Origin: Burkholderiaceae bacterium 16
GTDB taxonomy: Bacteria > Pseudomonadota > Gammaproteobacteria > Burkholderiales > Burkholderiaceae
Assembly: GCA_000955785.1 (NCBI GenBank)
Contig: JYOD01000017.1
Location: 1-64,000 of the forward strand
DNA: 64,000 bases
Reading direction: 5' to 3'
Position numbers and translations under genes: made by a program. The stretch's first letter is position 1; every line of letters starts with the position of its first letter. Below the pieces are notes generated by a model. That model searched no databases and was not told the origin of the DNA. It saw only the letters and a program-made list of their open reading frames with translations. Positions 43,375 through 52,410 of this stretch are shown here, in pieces.

Positions 43375-44352
43375 GTGATCAAGTTCAGTGCAGCAGTCAA
43401 GGCGGCCATCGCCGGCGCCAGCCTTCTCTCCGCGAGTTTCGCGGTCCATGCAGCCTGGCCCGAGCGGCCGTTGCGGCTGGTCGTGCCGTTCCCCGCGGGC
43501 GGGTCCTACGACATCGTCGCGCGCACGCTGTCCCAGAAGCTGGGGAAGCGGCTCGGGCAACCCGTCGTGGTCGAGAACATCGCGGGCGGCGCCACCGTGC
43601 CTGGCGTCATGTCGGCACTGAAGGACAAGGCGGAGGGCTATACCCTGCTGCTCGCCAGCGATGGCTCGCTCAACATCAACCAGTACGTCATCAAGGGCCT
43701 GCGCTACAACCCGGACCCCGACCTGACGCCGGTCACCATCCTGAGCACGGTGCCGCACTGGATCGTCGCCCGCTCCGACCGCAAGGAGGGAAGCCTGACC
43801 GACCTGAAGGCGTATATCCGCAGCAACCCCGGCAAGGTCTCGATCAGCATCAACACGGTGGCCGGTGCTGCCCACCTGGGTCTGGCCAGCTGGAAGCAAA
43901 GTAACGGCCTGGACTTCACCATCGTTCCCTATCGCGGCTCGCCGCCGGCCTTGGCCGATCTCATCGGCGGCCAGACCGACGCGCACGTCGACGTGATCGG
44001 TTCCTCGGCGGCCTATGTCACCGACGGCAAGGTCAAGCCCCTGGCCACGCTGCAGGGCCACGCCGTCACGCAGTTCCCCAGGCTGGAGACGCAAAAGGCC
44101 GATAGCCCCGATGCACTGCTGGTGCGCGCCAACCTGGCGCTGGTGGTGAGGACCGGCACGCCTCAGCCGATCATCGAGCGGTTGTACAAGGAGGTGAAGA
44201 GCAGCGTGGAAGAGCCTGACTTCATCGCACGCCTGCAGTCGCTGGCTTACGAACCCGTGCTGAGCCCGCCCGCGCAGGCCCGCAAGTTCCTCCAGGCCGA
44301 GTCCGCCCGCTATGGCGCGATCGCGAAGGCAGTCAACCTCGATGCAAACTAA
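43375..44352 (+). CDS. Tripartite tricarboxylate transporter receptor (Bug)
   Basis: A periplasmic substrate-binding protein of the Bug/TctC family, 325 residues, with signal AAIAGASLLSASFAVHA and the family core WPERPLRLVVPFPAGGSYDI, VENIAGGATVPGVMSALKDKAEGYTLLLAS and FTIVPYRGSPPALADLIGGQTD. The start is GTG 43375 with AGGAG 9 nt upstream. No TctA/TctB membrane genes are near, as is usual for the many orphan Bug genes of this group. It is followed 25 bp later by the M81 gene. Confidence 0.93.
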   Translation: MIKFSAAVKAAIAGASLLSASFAVHAAWPERPLRLVVPFPAGGSYDIVARTLSQKLGKRLGQPVVVENIAGGATVPGVMSALKDKAEGYTLLLASDGSLNINQYVIKGLRYNPDPDLTPVTILSTVPHWIVARSDRKEGSLTDLKAYIRSNPGKVSISINTVAGAAHLGLASWKQSNGLDFTIVPYRGSPPALADLIGGQTDAHVDVIGSSAAYVTDGKVKPLATLQGHAVTQFPRLETQKADSPDALLVRANLALVVRTGTPQPIIERLYKEVKSSVEEPDFIARLQSLAYEPVLSPPAQARKFLQAESARYGAIAKAVNLDAN

Positions 44353-44377
44353 AGCCATGCACGCTAAGGATAAGAAG

Positions 44378-45886
44378 ATGCGCTTTGTCATTGCCCTGAT
44401 GCGGCATGAAACCAATACTTTCTCCCCTATCGCGACGCCGCTCTCGTCGTTCTGCCGGGGCACGGGCGTGGATGGGCCGGTATCCGGCGAGGCTGCCATC
44501 CGCGCCTGCGCAGGCACCAACAATGCCGCCGCGGCCTTTATCGACATGGTGCGCAGCCAGGGCGACGAGTTCACCATGCCGCTGTTGGCCAACGCGGTGC
44601 CGAGCGGCATCGTGACCGCCGAAGCGTTCGAATCGATGGCCGGGGCCATCGTGGCGGCGGTGCGCGAAGGCTGCGACGCGGTCATGCTCGACCTGCACGG
44701 CGCGATGGTGGCGCAGGGCTATCCCGATGCCGAGGGCGAACTGCTCAGGCGCATCCGTGCCGTGGCGCCGGGCGTGCTCATTGCGGTGGCGCTGGATTTC
44801 CACGCCAACTTCAGCGATGCGCTGGTGGGCAATGCGACGGCCATCGCCGGCTACTGCACCTATCCCCACGTAGACGTGTACGAGACCGGCGCGCGGGCGG
44901 CGCGTACCTTGATGGCCGCGCTGCGCGGCGAGGCCACGCCGGTCATCCTGTCGCGCACCTTGCCAATGCTCACGCATATGCTGCGGCAGACCCCGCAGGA
45001 CCAGCCCATGAAAGACATCATGGACCGCGCCATGGCGGCGGAGCGCGATGGCGAAGTGCTCAATGCCTCGGTGTTTGGCGGATTTCCGCTCGCCGATATC
45101 CCGCACGTTGGCCTGACCGTGGTGATCGTGGCCGATGCCGGGCGCGAGCATGCCGCGCGCCAGTTGCTGGACGAACTGACGGCAATGGCCTGGGCACGCC
45201 GCGCCGACTTTGTCTTCCCGATCGAGCCGATGGCGGAGTCGGTGGCGCATGCCAGGACGCTCGAGGGCGGCCCCGTGGTGCTGGTGGACCATGGCGACAA
45301 TTGCGGCGCCGGCGGCCCGACCGACCAGATGAGCGTGCTGGCCGAAGTGATGCGCCAGGGCCTGGACGATGTCGTGGCCGGCCCGTTCTGGGACCCGGCC
45401 GCCGTCGAACAGATGATTCGGGCGGGCATGGGCCAGCAGATCACGGTCGCGGTGGGCGGCAGGACCGACATGCCCGCGTTGCGCCTCAAAGGCCAGCCCC
45501 TGACGCTGACCGGGCGGGTGAAGTGCATTACCGATGGCAACTACCAGGTGACCGGGCCGATGTTTACCGGCGTACGGCTAAGCCTTGGCCGGGTCGCGGT
45601 GCTCGAGGCGGGCGGCGTCCTGGTGATGGTCTGCGAGAAGCCGCAGGAGCCGTTCGATACCGGCGTGTTCACGCATGCGGGCATCGACCTGGCGCGCAAG
45701 AAGTACATCCTGATCAAGTCGCGCCAGCACTTCCGCGCAGGGTTCGGCCCGATTGCCCGGCATATCGTGCTGGTGGCCGGACCGGGGGTTTGCAGCTCGG
45801 ACTACAGCTTGTTTCCGTTCGAGAACCTCCGGCGGCCGATATATCCGCTGGAGCCGGACACGATGCTCGAGCCGGCCGCGGCATGA
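44378..45886 (+). CDS. M81-family metallopeptidase (MlrC-like)
   Basis: The 502-residue protein belongs to the M81 group named after microcystinase C. Conserved blocks are MRFVIALMRHETNTFSP, the zinc-site LDLHGAMVAQGYPDAEGELL, LDFHANFSDALVGNATAI and LVDHGDNCGAGGPTDQM. The start ATG 44378 has AAGGA 8 nt upstream; ATG 44357 is a longer option. Such proteins act on small peptides or modified amides; the substrate here is unknown. It lies between two Bug receptors in the same direction, suggesting uptake and then hydrolysis of one compound. Confidence 0.88.
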   Translation: MRFVIALMRHETNTFSPIATPLSSFCRGTGVDGPVSGEAAIRACAGTNNAAAAFIDMVRSQGDEFTMPLLANAVPSGIVTAEAFESMAGAIVAAVREGCDAVMLDLHGAMVAQGYPDAEGELLRRIRAVAPGVLIAVALDFHANFSDALVGNATAIAGYCTYPHVDVYETGARAARTLMAALRGEATPVILSRTLPMLTHMLRQTPQDQPMKDIMDRAMAAERDGEVLNASVFGGFPLADIPHVGLTVVIVADAGREHAARQLLDELTAMAWARRADFVFPIEPMAESVAHARTLEGGPVVLVDHGDNCGAGGPTDQMSVLAEVMRQGLDDVVAGPFWDPAAVEQMIRAGMGQQITVAVGGRTDMPALRLKGQPLTLTGRVKCITDGNYQVTGPMFTGVRLSLGRVAVLEAGGVLVMVCEKPQEPFDTGVFTHAGIDLARKKYILIKSRQHFRAGFGPIARHIVLVAGPGVCSSDYSLFPFENLRRPIYPLEPDTMLEPAAA

Positions 45887-45924
45887 CCCGGCACGCCACA
45901 CGGCACACCACACAGGACTCAGAC

Positions 45925-46923
45925 ATGCACAATCGCTTCTCTTGGCCTAAGCTGGCAACCGCGCTCGCGGCCGCCGTTGCCGTCGTCGCGGTGGGCGTGC
46001 CGGCTGCGGCCGGTGCCGCCAGCGCCGACACCCCCACACGCATCGTCATCGGCTTTGCACCGGGCGGAGCACTGGACGTGTTCGCGCGCACGGTCGCGGA
46101 AAAGCTGCGCGTCTCGCTTGGCGAAACCATTCTGGTCGAGAACCGGCCCGGCGCTTCAGCCCGGCTGGCGCTCGAAGCCGTGAAGCGTGCCGCGCCGGAT
46201 GGAAAAACCATTCTCATCTCGCCCGCGCCTCCGTTCACCATTTTTCCGCTGACCTACAAGCGGCTGCCCTACGATCCCGACAAGGATCTCGTGCCCGTCG
46301 CCTACCTGGCGGACGTGCCCCTGGTCGCCTCTGCCAGTGTCAGCCAGCCTTACAAGACGATGCCGGAGTACATCGCGTGGGTGAAACGCAATCCGGCATC
46401 CACGGGGTTTGGCCTGGTCACGCTGGGCGGCACCGTTCACTTCGGTGTGCTCACGCTGCGCAAGGCCATCGATGTGCCGCTGACCCCGACGGCCTACCGT
46501 GGCGCGGCAATGATGTTGACGGATGAGATCGGGGGCACGCTGCCCATCGGCGTCGATGCGATAGGCGGCCAGATGGAACTGCACAGGGCGGGCAAGATCC
46601 GCTTTCTCGGCGTGACCGGCACGAAGCGCTCGGCATTGCTGCCCGATGTACCAACGCTGCAGGAGGCCGGCGTACCGGGGTTCGACATGGCATCGGGCTG
46701 GTATTCTGCGTTTGTGCCCGCGGGCACAAACGCGGCGACCGTGGCACGTCTGGAGAAGGCATTGCTAGAGGCGGTGAAGGAGCCTGACGTGCGCGCCAGG
46801 ATGGCGGCGCTCGGCATGGAGATGGCGGGACAGCCCGGCGCGCAAGCCCGCAAGACCATCCAGGCGCAGCGCGCGCAGTGGAAGCCCATCGTGGAGGCTT
46901 CCGGCTTTACGGCCGACGACTGA
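45925..46923 (+). CDS. Tripartite tricarboxylate transporter receptor (Bug)
   Basis: A 332-residue periplasmic Bug/TctC-type receptor with signal ATALAAAVAVVAVGVPAAAGA, then RIVIGFAPGGALDVFARTVAE, VENRPGASARLALEAVKRAAPDGKTI and PDVPTLQEAGVPGFDMASGW, all family features. AGGA lies 8 nt before ATG 45925. It is 38 bp after the M81 gene, so the three plus-strand genes likely form one operon. Confidence 0.93.
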   Translation: MHNRFSWPKLATALAAAVAVVAVGVPAAAGAASADTPTRIVIGFAPGGALDVFARTVAEKLRVSLGETILVENRPGASARLALEAVKRAAPDGKTILISPAPPFTIFPLTYKRLPYDPDKDLVPVAYLADVPLVASASVSQPYKTMPEYIAWVKRNPASTGFGLVTLGGTVHFGVLTLRKAIDVPLTPTAYRGAAMMLTDEIGGTLPIGVDAIGGQMELHRAGKIRFLGVTGTKRSALLPDVPTLQEAGVPGFDMASGWYSAFVPAGTNAATVARLEKALLEAVKEPDVRARMAALGMEMAGQPGAQARKTIQAQRAQWKPIVEASGFTADD

Positions 46924-46966
46924 TGCCAGGCCGAACCGGCCATCGCCCGGGAGATGGCCGCCGCCC

Positions 46967-47833
46967 TCACTCGCCGTAGCGCTGGCCCCGCGCGATCAGT
47001 TCCGGGGTGCCGATCACGGCATTCAGCCCGTCAAAATCCAGCATGGCATCGCGCATCGGCGCGGTAGTGCCATGCTCAAGCAGCGTCGAGTAGTAATGCT
47101 TCATCTGCGCACCGAGGAAGCGCACGACGCCGCCAGGGAAGATCACGATCCGGAAGCCTTTGTTGCCGAGCGCGGCAGCACTCTGCACGGGTGTCTTGCC
47201 GCCTTCCACCATATTGGCAAGCAGCGGAATGCGTCCCGCGAAGCGCTCGCACACGAGGGCCATGTCTTCCTCGGTGCGCAGCGCCTCGATAAAGAGCGCA
47301 TCGACACCGCATTCCGCATAGGCCTCGGCGCGCTCGATTGTCGCATCGAGTCCTTCGATGGCAACCGCGTCGGTACGGGCAAGGATCAGGGTTTGCGGCG
47401 AGGTGCGCGAGTCCAGGGCGGCTTTCAGCTTGCCGCACATCTCGGCGGTGGGGACCACGCGCTTGTTGTCCAAGTGGCCGCACCGTTTGGGGAAGGTCTG
47501 GTCCTCGATCTGGATCATGGCGGCGCCGGCGCGTTCGAGCGAACGCACGGTGCGGATGACGTTGAGCGCGTTGCCGTAGCCGGTATCGGCATCGACGATC
47601 AGGGGCACGCCGACGCGGTCGGTGATCCTGCCGACGATGTCCGCCGTCTCCGTCGCGGTGGTCAGCCCCACGTCGGAGCGGCCAAGCTGGGTGTATGCCA
47701 CGGCGGCGCCGGACAGGTAGAGGGCTTCGAATCCCGCTTGCGCGGCCACCAGCGCCGAGAACGCGTCATAGACGCCGGGCGCCAGCAGCACGCGCGGTTC
47801 GCGCAGGCGGTGTTCGAGCAATGGGGTGGTCAT
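46967..47833 (-). CDS. Isocitrate lyase/PEP mutase-family enzyme
   Basis: The 288-residue TIM-barrel enzyme belongs to the ICL/PEP mutase superfamily, members of which cleave or form C-C or C-P bonds next to a carboxylate. Motifs are LLAPGVYDAFSALVA, LYLSGAAVAYTQLGR, the Mg-binding DADTGYGNA, IQIEDQTFPKRCGH (the family signature KRCGH) and RTDAVAIEGLDATIERA. This is a short-form lyase of the methylisocitrate/dimethylmalate/oxaloacetate-decarboxylase type; which one cannot be read from sequence. It lies convergent to the Bug operon and with the Bug gene at 47911 on the same strand. Confidence 0.88.
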   Translation of the reverse strand: MTTPLLEHRLREPRVLLAPGVYDAFSALVAAQAGFEALYLSGAAVAYTQLGRSDVGLTTATETADIVGRITDRVGVPLIVDADTGYGNALNVIRTVRSLERAGAAMIQIEDQTFPKRCGHLDNKRVVPTAEMCGKLKAALDSRTSPQTLILARTDAVAIEGLDATIERAEAYAECGVDALFIEALRTEEDMALVCERFAGRIPLLANMVEGGKTPVQSAAALGNKGFRIVIFPGGVVRFLGAQMKHYYSTLLEHGTTAPMRDAMLDFDGLNAVIGTPELIARGQRYGE

Positions 47834-47910
47834 TGTATTTTCCAGGTGTGGCCGCGTATGGCGGCAGAGTCATCAGGCAACGTAATCAGGCGCATCGTCA
47901 GGCTGCATCG

Positions 47911-48864
47911 TCAGGCAACCTTGGTATGGGTCACGGCGACTACCTTGGCCCAGCGGTCGATCTCCTTGCGCACGAACTGCGCGAAATCCTGCGCGCTGCT
48001 CCCCACCGGAACCAGTCCCTCCTTGAGCAAGCGCTGGCGCATGACTGGCGACGCGACCGCCGCGCGCGCGGCCTTCTCGATTTGCCGGACCAGGTCGGGC
48101 GGCATATTGGCCGGGCCGAACAGGCCATACCATGAACTGTAATCGAAGCCGGGCACCACTTCGGCGATCGGCGCCACGTCGGGGAACGCCTGCAGCCGTT
48201 GCGGCGTGCTGACGGCGATGGCCTTGAGCTTGCCCGCGCTCAGCAAGGGCTGAACGGTGGCCACATTGCCGAGCAGCAGGTCTGCCTGGCCGCCGACCAC
48301 ATCGGCCACGGCCGGCCCCGCGCCCTTGTACGGCACGCTGACGATATCGACTCCGGCTTCGGCTTTCAGCATCTCGCCTGCGAGATGGTTGGCGCTGCCC
48401 ACGCCCGCCACGGCCAGGCTCAGGTGGCCGGGCTGTGCCTTGGCCAGTGCGATCACGTCGCGCAGGTTGCCGGCCTTGAGCGAGGGCCGGGCAACCAGGA
48501 TCAGCGGAGAGTTGGCGATCAGGCTGATGGGCGTGAAATCCTTGAGCGTGTCGAACGGCAGCTTCTGGAACAGCGACGGATTGATCGCATGGCTGGTATA
48601 GCTCAGCAACAGCGTGCTGCCGTCGGGCTCGGCCTTGGCCACCGCGCCCGCCGCGATATTGCCGGCGGCGCCCGGCTTGTTGTCGACGATGAAGGTGCGC
48701 CCCAGCCGGCTTTCCAGTTCCATCGCAAGCGAACGCGCCACGATGTCGGTGCCGCCGCCCGGCGTTGCGCCGACCAGCAGCTTGGTCACGGTGGTCGCCG
48801 CCCTCAGGTCGGGCGGGATCAGCAGGGCCGCGGACAGCAGCGCCAGGAAGTCGCGTCGTTGCAT
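47911..48864 (-). CDS. Tripartite tricarboxylate transporter receptor (Bug)
   Basis: A 317-residue Bug/TctC-type receptor with a twin-arginine-like start MQRRDFLALLSAALLIPPDLRA, then KLLVGATPGGGTDIVARSLA, VDNKPGAAGNIAAGAVAKAEPDGSTLLL and VSVPYKGAGPAVADVVGGQADL. It is 77 bp upstream of the lyase gene and probably in one transcript with it. This is the third Bug gene in about 5.5 kb; identities among them appear low, so they likely bind different ligands. Confidence 0.93.
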   Translation of the reverse strand: MQRRDFLALLSAALLIPPDLRAATTVTKLLVGATPGGGTDIVARSLAMELESRLGRTFIVDNKPGAAGNIAAGAVAKAEPDGSTLLLSYTSHAINPSLFQKLPFDTLKDFTPISLIANSPLILVARPSLKAGNLRDVIALAKAQPGHLSLAVAGVGSANHLAGEMLKAEAGVDIVSVPYKGAGPAVADVVGGQADLLLGNVATVQPLLSAGKLKAIAVSTPQRLQAFPDVAPIAEVVPGFDYSSWYGLFGPANMPPDLVRQIEKAARAAVASPVMRQRLLKEGLVPVGSSAQDFAQFVRKEIDRWAKVVAVTHTKVA

Positions 48865-48957
48865 GTTGTCTCCATCTCTTGCTTGTCGTTATCGTGCGTC
48901 GGCGGGATCGAGCCCGCCGCGTGGGGCGTGTTTGCTACTTGCTACCTGGCGGCAGGA

Positions 48958-50079
48958 TCAGTCCGCCATTGCCGATGCTGGCGCCGGCACGCCGGGCGTC
49001 CATGCCCGCAACGGCATGCCCATCGCCGCAGCCTGCCGCGCTTCGAACACGGCAAACGCCTCCGGCCGCGCGGCGCCGCGCAGGCCGCCCCTGACCGCGC
49101 CGGCACGCACGTCGTCAAAATACTCGGCCCAGTCATCGGGCAAGGCCTGCGCCGACGGCACGGCCAGCCACAGGCGCAACAGATGGCGCTTGCGGTCCAT
49201 CTCCTCGTAGTCCTCGAAATGGGTCCGCGAGTGCACCGTCACGTAGTTGTTCAGCAATTGCATGTCGCCGGGTTCCAGCGACATCGAGAAACAGAGTTGC
49301 GGGTCCGTCAGCAGTTCGTCGAGCAGGTCCAGCGCGTCTTGCTGCTGGCCGGTCAGGCGAGGCACGGTGTCGAAGTCCGCTTGCGCGGCGACGATATTCT
49401 TCCGGTTGGTGCGGAACGCAAAATGGTCCGGGTGATTGCCCAGGATGGACAAGCCGTAATAGGGCGGCTGGGCCGGATCCTGCGCGCCCTGGTAGCTGAA
49501 GTAGAAGCGCTGGCGCAGCACCGGCTCCAGGTCCGGCCGCCTGCGCCGTACCTCGTCGCGCAATGCGATCGAGCTGACCACCTTGCTCTCCCCGCCGCTC
49601 TTGGCCGCCCGGCGGCACAGCAGGGCAACCACGTCGCTGGAGTCCGTGTGGAAGTCCAGCGCGGCATTGGTATTGTAGCCGCGCCCGTTCCTGGTCTTGT
49701 AGGCCACGCCGATATCGCGCACATCATTGAGGAATTCGCTGGCGCGGTTCTGCGTGCGCGCCACGCCCATGTGCAGGCCCATGCACCAGCAGGCCAGGCG
49801 CGTGTCGTCCTCGGTCCACTTGCCGACCGGGAAGCCCTTGAGCAGGCACATGCCCCACCGGCCTTGCGTGGCGGCGATGGCCCGGTCCAGCGCTGCCCGC
49901 GCCGCCGGGCTGAGTGGAAAGTCTTCCTGCGCCAGTTTGAGAAAGGACTTGCCGGTGGCCTTGGCATGCGCCAGCGCGGCGTCGAAACTGGCCACCTCAT
50001 CGGCCGTCAGGCGTTGAATCCACGAGGTATTTCTTTGCGCATCCGGGGCATACCAGGCGGCGGGGCTGAAGGCGGTCAT
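48958..50079 (-). CDS. TauD/TfdA-type Fe(II)/2-oxoglutarate dioxygenase
   Basis: A 373-residue 2-oxoglutarate-dependent dioxygenase of the TauD/clavaminate-synthase-like fold. The iron ligands His144 and Asp146 lie in LDFHTDSSD; the distal His is likely 283 in NNYVTVHSRTHFEDY, followed by the Arg that binds 2-oxoglutarate. The N-terminal part includes WGMCLLKGFPVGKWT, typical of gamma-butyrobetaine/TauD-like enzymes. Substrate unknown. It is divergent from a LysR regulator and upstream of the third Bug gene on the same strand, so it likely oxidises the compound that gene imports. Confidence 0.88.
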   Translation of the reverse strand: MTAFSPAAWYAPDAQRNTSWIQRLTADEVASFDAALAHAKATGKSFLKLAQEDFPLSPAARAALDRAIAATQGRWGMCLLKGFPVGKWTEDDTRLACWCMGLHMGVARTQNRASEFLNDVRDIGVAYKTRNGRGYNTNAALDFHTDSSDVVALLCRRAAKSGGESKVVSSIALRDEVRRRRPDLEPVLRQRFYFSYQGAQDPAQPPYYGLSILGNHPDHFAFRTNRKNIVAAQADFDTVPRLTGQQQDALDLLDELLTDPQLCFSMSLEPGDMQLLNNYVTVHSRTHFEDYEEMDRKRHLLRLWLAVPSAQALPDDWAEYFDDVRAGAVRGGLRGAARPEAFAVFEARQAAAMGMPLRAWTPGVPAPASAMAD

Positions 50080-50223
50080 GGCGGGTTTGGTCTCCGTTTG
50101 ATGGGTATCGCTGGCGCAATCGCGGCGGTCATGCCGATCTTGCGTTGTGCCCTGAGACCAGTCTAAGCTGCGCGAGAGCCAAGAAATAGTGATGAAAATT
50201 CGCGCCTTACATAAGGAATCTTG

Positions 50224-51114
50224 ATGAAGCTCGAGGCGTTTTCCACCCTCCAGGCGGTGATCGAAGAGGGCTCGTTCGCCGCGGCCGCGGCGGTGATGCA
50301 TCTCACCCCCAGCGCCGTGAGCATGCAGATGAAGCAGCTGGAGCAGTACGTGGGCCAGACGCTCTTCGACCGCTCCGGCCTGCAGGTGCGCCCGACCGCG
50401 GCGGCCGTTGAGGTGGTGGCAGCGATGCGCGACGGGCTGCACCATCTCAATGCCTTGCGGCGACGCACGTCGGTCGCCATCGAGGGCACCTTGCGCCTGG
50501 GGATGATCGAATCGATCCAGCCGGTGCTGTTGCCCGGCACCATGCGCTACCTGAAGGATCGTTACCCGCGCCTGGCAGTGCGGCCCATGCGCGGGCGCAG
50601 CGCGGGATTGATGGATGCCGTCAAGGCTGGCCAACTCGATGCGGCGGTGGTGGCCCAGCCCGAGAAAGGCCGCCTGGCCAGCCTGCGCTGGCACCCGCTC
50701 ACGCAACGGGAAATCGTGTTGGTGGCCCCACCGGGGGAGCGCCCGGATTCGGCGGAGGCGCTGCTGCGCAGGCATGACTGGATCCGCTACGACCGCGGCA
50801 CGGCCACCGGCGCAATGGCTGCGCGCTATGTCCACGCCCGCATGCCCGATAAGCGCAGCACCCTGGAACTCGACACCGTGCCCGCCATCGTCGCCATGGT
50901 CAGCGCCGGGCTTGGCGTCTCGCTGGTGCAGTTGATGGATCCCGGTATCTGCCAGATCTATCCGGTGCGGATCGTGCGGCTGGGCGCCGACGCGCCTACG
51001 CTGCGGATTTCACTGGCCATCCGCAAGGCCGACGAAGACAGCCGCCTGCTACTGGCGCTGCACGAGGCCATGACCGCAACGCTGGGCGGGCGTTCCGCCT
51101 ATGCGGCAATGTAG
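50224..51114 (+). CDS. LysR-family transcriptional regulator
   Basis: A 296-residue LysR regulator with winged helix FSTLQAVIEEGSFAAAAAVM, LTPSAVSMQMKQLEQYVG and QTLFDRSG, then a LysR substrate domain (GTLRLGMIESIQPVLLPG). AAGGA is 7 nt before ATG 50224; the preceding TTG is ignored. It faces the dioxygenase gene across 144 bp, the usual layout of a LysR regulator and its target. Confidence 0.92.
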   Translation: MKLEAFSTLQAVIEEGSFAAAAAVMHLTPSAVSMQMKQLEQYVGQTLFDRSGLQVRPTAAAVEVVAAMRDGLHHLNALRRRTSVAIEGTLRLGMIESIQPVLLPGTMRYLKDRYPRLAVRPMRGRSAGLMDAVKAGQLDAAVVAQPEKGRLASLRWHPLTQREIVLVAPPGERPDSAEALLRRHDWIRYDRGTATGAMAARYVHARMPDKRSTLELDTVPAIVAMVSAGLGVSLVQLMDPGICQIYPVRIVRLGADAPTLRISLAIRKADEDSRLLLALHEAMTATLGGRSAYAAM

Positions 51115-51199
51115 ATCGCGGGCAAGGCGCGGCCGCGCGCGGGCAATGCGCCATGTCCATACATTATCGGCATGGCCGAAGGCGCCGTGTGGCCCCGGA

Positions 51200-51433
51200 C
51201 TAGCGGGCGGCAGGACTGCCGTAATACGCGCCGGTGCGGGGGTTGGATACGATATAGGTATTGCGCCTGGCCCAGGTCTGGGCAGCCATGAAGACTTCCG
51301 GTTCGCGCTGGCTCCAGTCACTCGTCATGAGTGGCGTGGCCTCCTGCTCCGTAGTCGCGTACACAACGGCCTGGTGAAGGGCGGCCCGGCCCTGGCTTCC
51401 CGGAATCGTAATGGTGCGAATCGTCACGCGCAT
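51200..51433 (-). CDS. Small hypothetical protein, 77 aa
   Basis: The translation MRVTIRTITIPGSQGRAALH, VVYATTEQEATPLMTSDW and FMAAQTWARRNTYIVSNPRTGAYYG looks like a small soluble beta-rich domain. The ATG at 51433 has GAGG 9 nt upstream. I do not recognise a family. Support is limited to balanced composition and a usable ribosome site. Confidence 0.45.
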   Translation of the reverse strand: MRVTIRTITIPGSQGRAALHQAVVYATTEQEATPLMTSDWSQREPEVFMAAQTWARRNTYIVSNPRTGAYYGSPAAR

Positions 51434-51819
51434 CGTCAACGGCCTCAACGTGTTTGGACTGCAAATTATCGCTGCCTTCAAACGACACTATTGTGACAAG
51501 TAGTGTGCCCGGCTGCAGCGCCAATATGGTGCCTGCAATGAGGCGCCTGGCGCAGCCGCGGCAGTTCTGGTTTGCGGCGTCGCCGTTAATCTGGAGCGGC
51601 TATTCACGATCATACGCCGCAAGTCCTTGCCGAGCCAATGTCGACTGTTGTGGCGTTTATACAGGTCTGCGAGCGCTGCTTGCGTCACAAGCGTGTGATA
51701 GCCTCCCACTGGTTTCCTCCACAAAGGCGGTTGCCAGGACGCCTGATCCCGTATTCCATGCGGACCTGATGCCAGACTGGCATCGCTTGAATGCCGCAGT
51801 TCCACCTTGCCCAAAAAAC
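51434..51819. other. Intergenic stretch
   Basis: These 386 bp lie between the small minus-strand gene and the membrane protein. The upstream part of the plus-strand frame is open but has no start with a ribosome site and an odd composition. No terminator or repeat stands out. Confidence 0.35.
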
Positions 51820-52344
51820 ATGATGCAACTTAGTCCGGTCCGCCAGGCTTCCGAGCCTGTCAGCAAGTTTCGCATGCGGTACGCGTTCTTCTGCCTGAAA
51901 TGGGCCGTTGCCCTTGCGATTCCCCTGGGTCCGCTGCTTTCGCTGCGTCCGGGTATCGAGTCATCATGGACCGCCATTTTCCTGGTGGGCCTCTACATAG
52001 GCCTTCCGATCGGCTTTGGAATGGCGGTACTGGCGTGTATCGGCTTTACCATTGGCGGCGTATTTGCCGGGTGGCTGGAGAGCAGCGAAGATGCGCAGCG
52101 GCTTTGGCTTCGCGTCAAGTTCGTGTTGCTGACGCTGATCGCGCTGCCGGTCACGGCGTTTGCCATTTACTGCGTATGGCGCGGATTCGCCGAGCACAGA
52201 ATCCTGGCGCTGTCTCGTAGTGGCACGCTGATCTCTCCCGAGAGCCATCCGATTTTCTTCTGGGTCAGTTTTTGCGGCTGGGGGTGGCTGGCAGTCGGGA
52301 TGCCTGTCCACGTCTATCGCCGGGCGAAATCAATCTTCGGCTAA
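51820..52344 (+). CDS. Hypothetical multi-pass membrane protein
   Basis: About 174 residues with four to five hydrophobic helices: FFCLKWAVALAIPLGPLLSL, FLVGLYIGLPIGFGMAVLAC, VKFVLLTLIALPVTAFAIYC and FFWVSFCGWGWLAVGMPVHV. There is no motif I recognise. The start is uncertain: ATG 51820 or 51823 has no ribosome site, and an internal Met just before the first helix is a third option. It ends 66 bp from the convergent yceH gene. Confidence 0.6.
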   Translation: MMQLSPVRQASEPVSKFRMRYAFFCLKWAVALAIPLGPLLSLRPGIESSWTAIFLVGLYIGLPIGFGMAVLACIGFTIGGVFAGWLESSEDAQRLWLRVKFVLLTLIALPVTAFAIYCVWRGFAEHRILALSRSGTLISPESHPIFFWVSFCGWGWLAVGMPVHVYRRAKSIFG

Positions 52345-52410
52345 GCCGGTCCGCCTCGGATTCGCAGGACGGAGCCCGGCATTCATGTCACTGACGCCGG
52401 GTCCCTTGGG

